Source: PALSA-1196 sp036833805 (GTDB lineage: Bacteria; Pseudomonadota; Gammaproteobacteria; Steroidobacterales; Steroidobacteraceae). Taken from it: a stretch of 18,247 nt of DNA. Under the pieces are notes generated by a model. It was not told where the DNA came from and did not search any database. It saw only the letters and a list, made by a program, of their open reading frames with translations. Both the position numbers and the translations under genes were made by a program. Each line of letters opens with the position of its first letter. The first letter of the stretch is position 1. The stretch is from positions 1 through 18,247 of the forward strand of contig DAITPA010000039.1 of NCBI GenBank assembly GCA_036833805.1, in the 5' to 3' direction. This document shows positions 18,187-18,247 of the stretch, in pieces.

Positions 18187-18247
18187 TTAATCCTTGAGAG
18201 TACCGTTCTCGAGGCTACTTTTCATCGTCTTTCCGGCGCGCCAGTTC
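18187..18247 (-). CDS. C-terminal end of an unidentified minus-strand gene (start outside the window)
   Basis: Two minus-strand frames are open at the right edge. One ends at TAA 18189-18187 and reads NWRAGKTMKSSLENGTLKD; most of its codons end in G or C, as real genes here do. The other ends at TAG 18217-18215 and reads ELARRKDDEK. The first is preferred for codon use and because its stop lies five bases before the long stem-loop at 18182. Against it, a further 8-bp imperfect stem (18192-18199 with 18207-18214) falls inside it and just after the alternative stop. The protein family is not recognised from so short a tail. Confidence 0.35.
   Translation of the reverse strand, partial: NWRAGKTMKSSLENGTLKD

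Overview
The window is a GC-rich stretch of chromosome from a gammaproteobacterium. The evidence is gene order: queG(-) | nnr-tsaE-amidase-mutL-miaA-hfq-hflX-hflK-hflC-DUF2065(yjeT)-purA is the block found in E. coli and Pseudomonas. The species cannot be fixed by reading alone. MutL carries the endonuclease motif seen in Pseudomonas and most bacteria but absent from E. coli MutL, so this is not a close enteric relative. No insertion sequence, phage gene, tRNA, rRNA or CRISPR array is visible, and coding density is very high.

Layout. Positions 1-587 hold the 3' part of panC (pantothenate synthesis). It converges on, and overlaps by 8 bp, the minus-strand queG (queuosine tRNA modification, 580-1650). 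A 31-bp divergent gap, 1651-1681, carries overlapping -10 elements for the two strands. From 1682 to 12918 every gene is on the plus strand and closely packed: nnr (NAD(P)HX repair), tsaE (t6A tRNA modification), a septal amidase, mutL (mismatch repair), miaA (i6A tRNA modification), hfq (RNA chaperone), hflX (ribosome-rescue GTPase), hflK-hflC (FtsH regulators), a two-helix DUF2065 protein and purA (AMP synthesis). Several gaps are only a few bases, and mutL/miaA and hflK/hflC overlap or abut. Internal promoter candidates precede the amidase gene, hfq and hflK.

Downstream of purA the usual rnr/rlmB pair is absent. Instead there is a fused enoyl-CoA hydratase/3-hydroxyacyl-CoA dehydrogenase (12937-15024), then a TonB-dependent receptor strongly resembling E. 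coli YncD/PqqU, the PQQ uptake receptor (about 15155-17374), then a MarC-family membrane protein (17438-18094). The last 150 bases form a stem-loop-rich convergent gap followed by the end of an unidentified minus-strand gene.

No new multi-gene system is evident; this is mainly a conserved housekeeping locus. The most interesting signals are small: two tandem bulged 12-bp stem-loops after marC, the possible leaderless, bidirectional promoter at queG/nnr, the A-rich ARN-type leader of hfq, the PqqU-like receptor with an ambiguous start in an AT-rich palindromic patch, and the general scarcity of Shine-Dalgarno sequences. All motif and family calls come from reading the sequence; no alignment or folding program was run.
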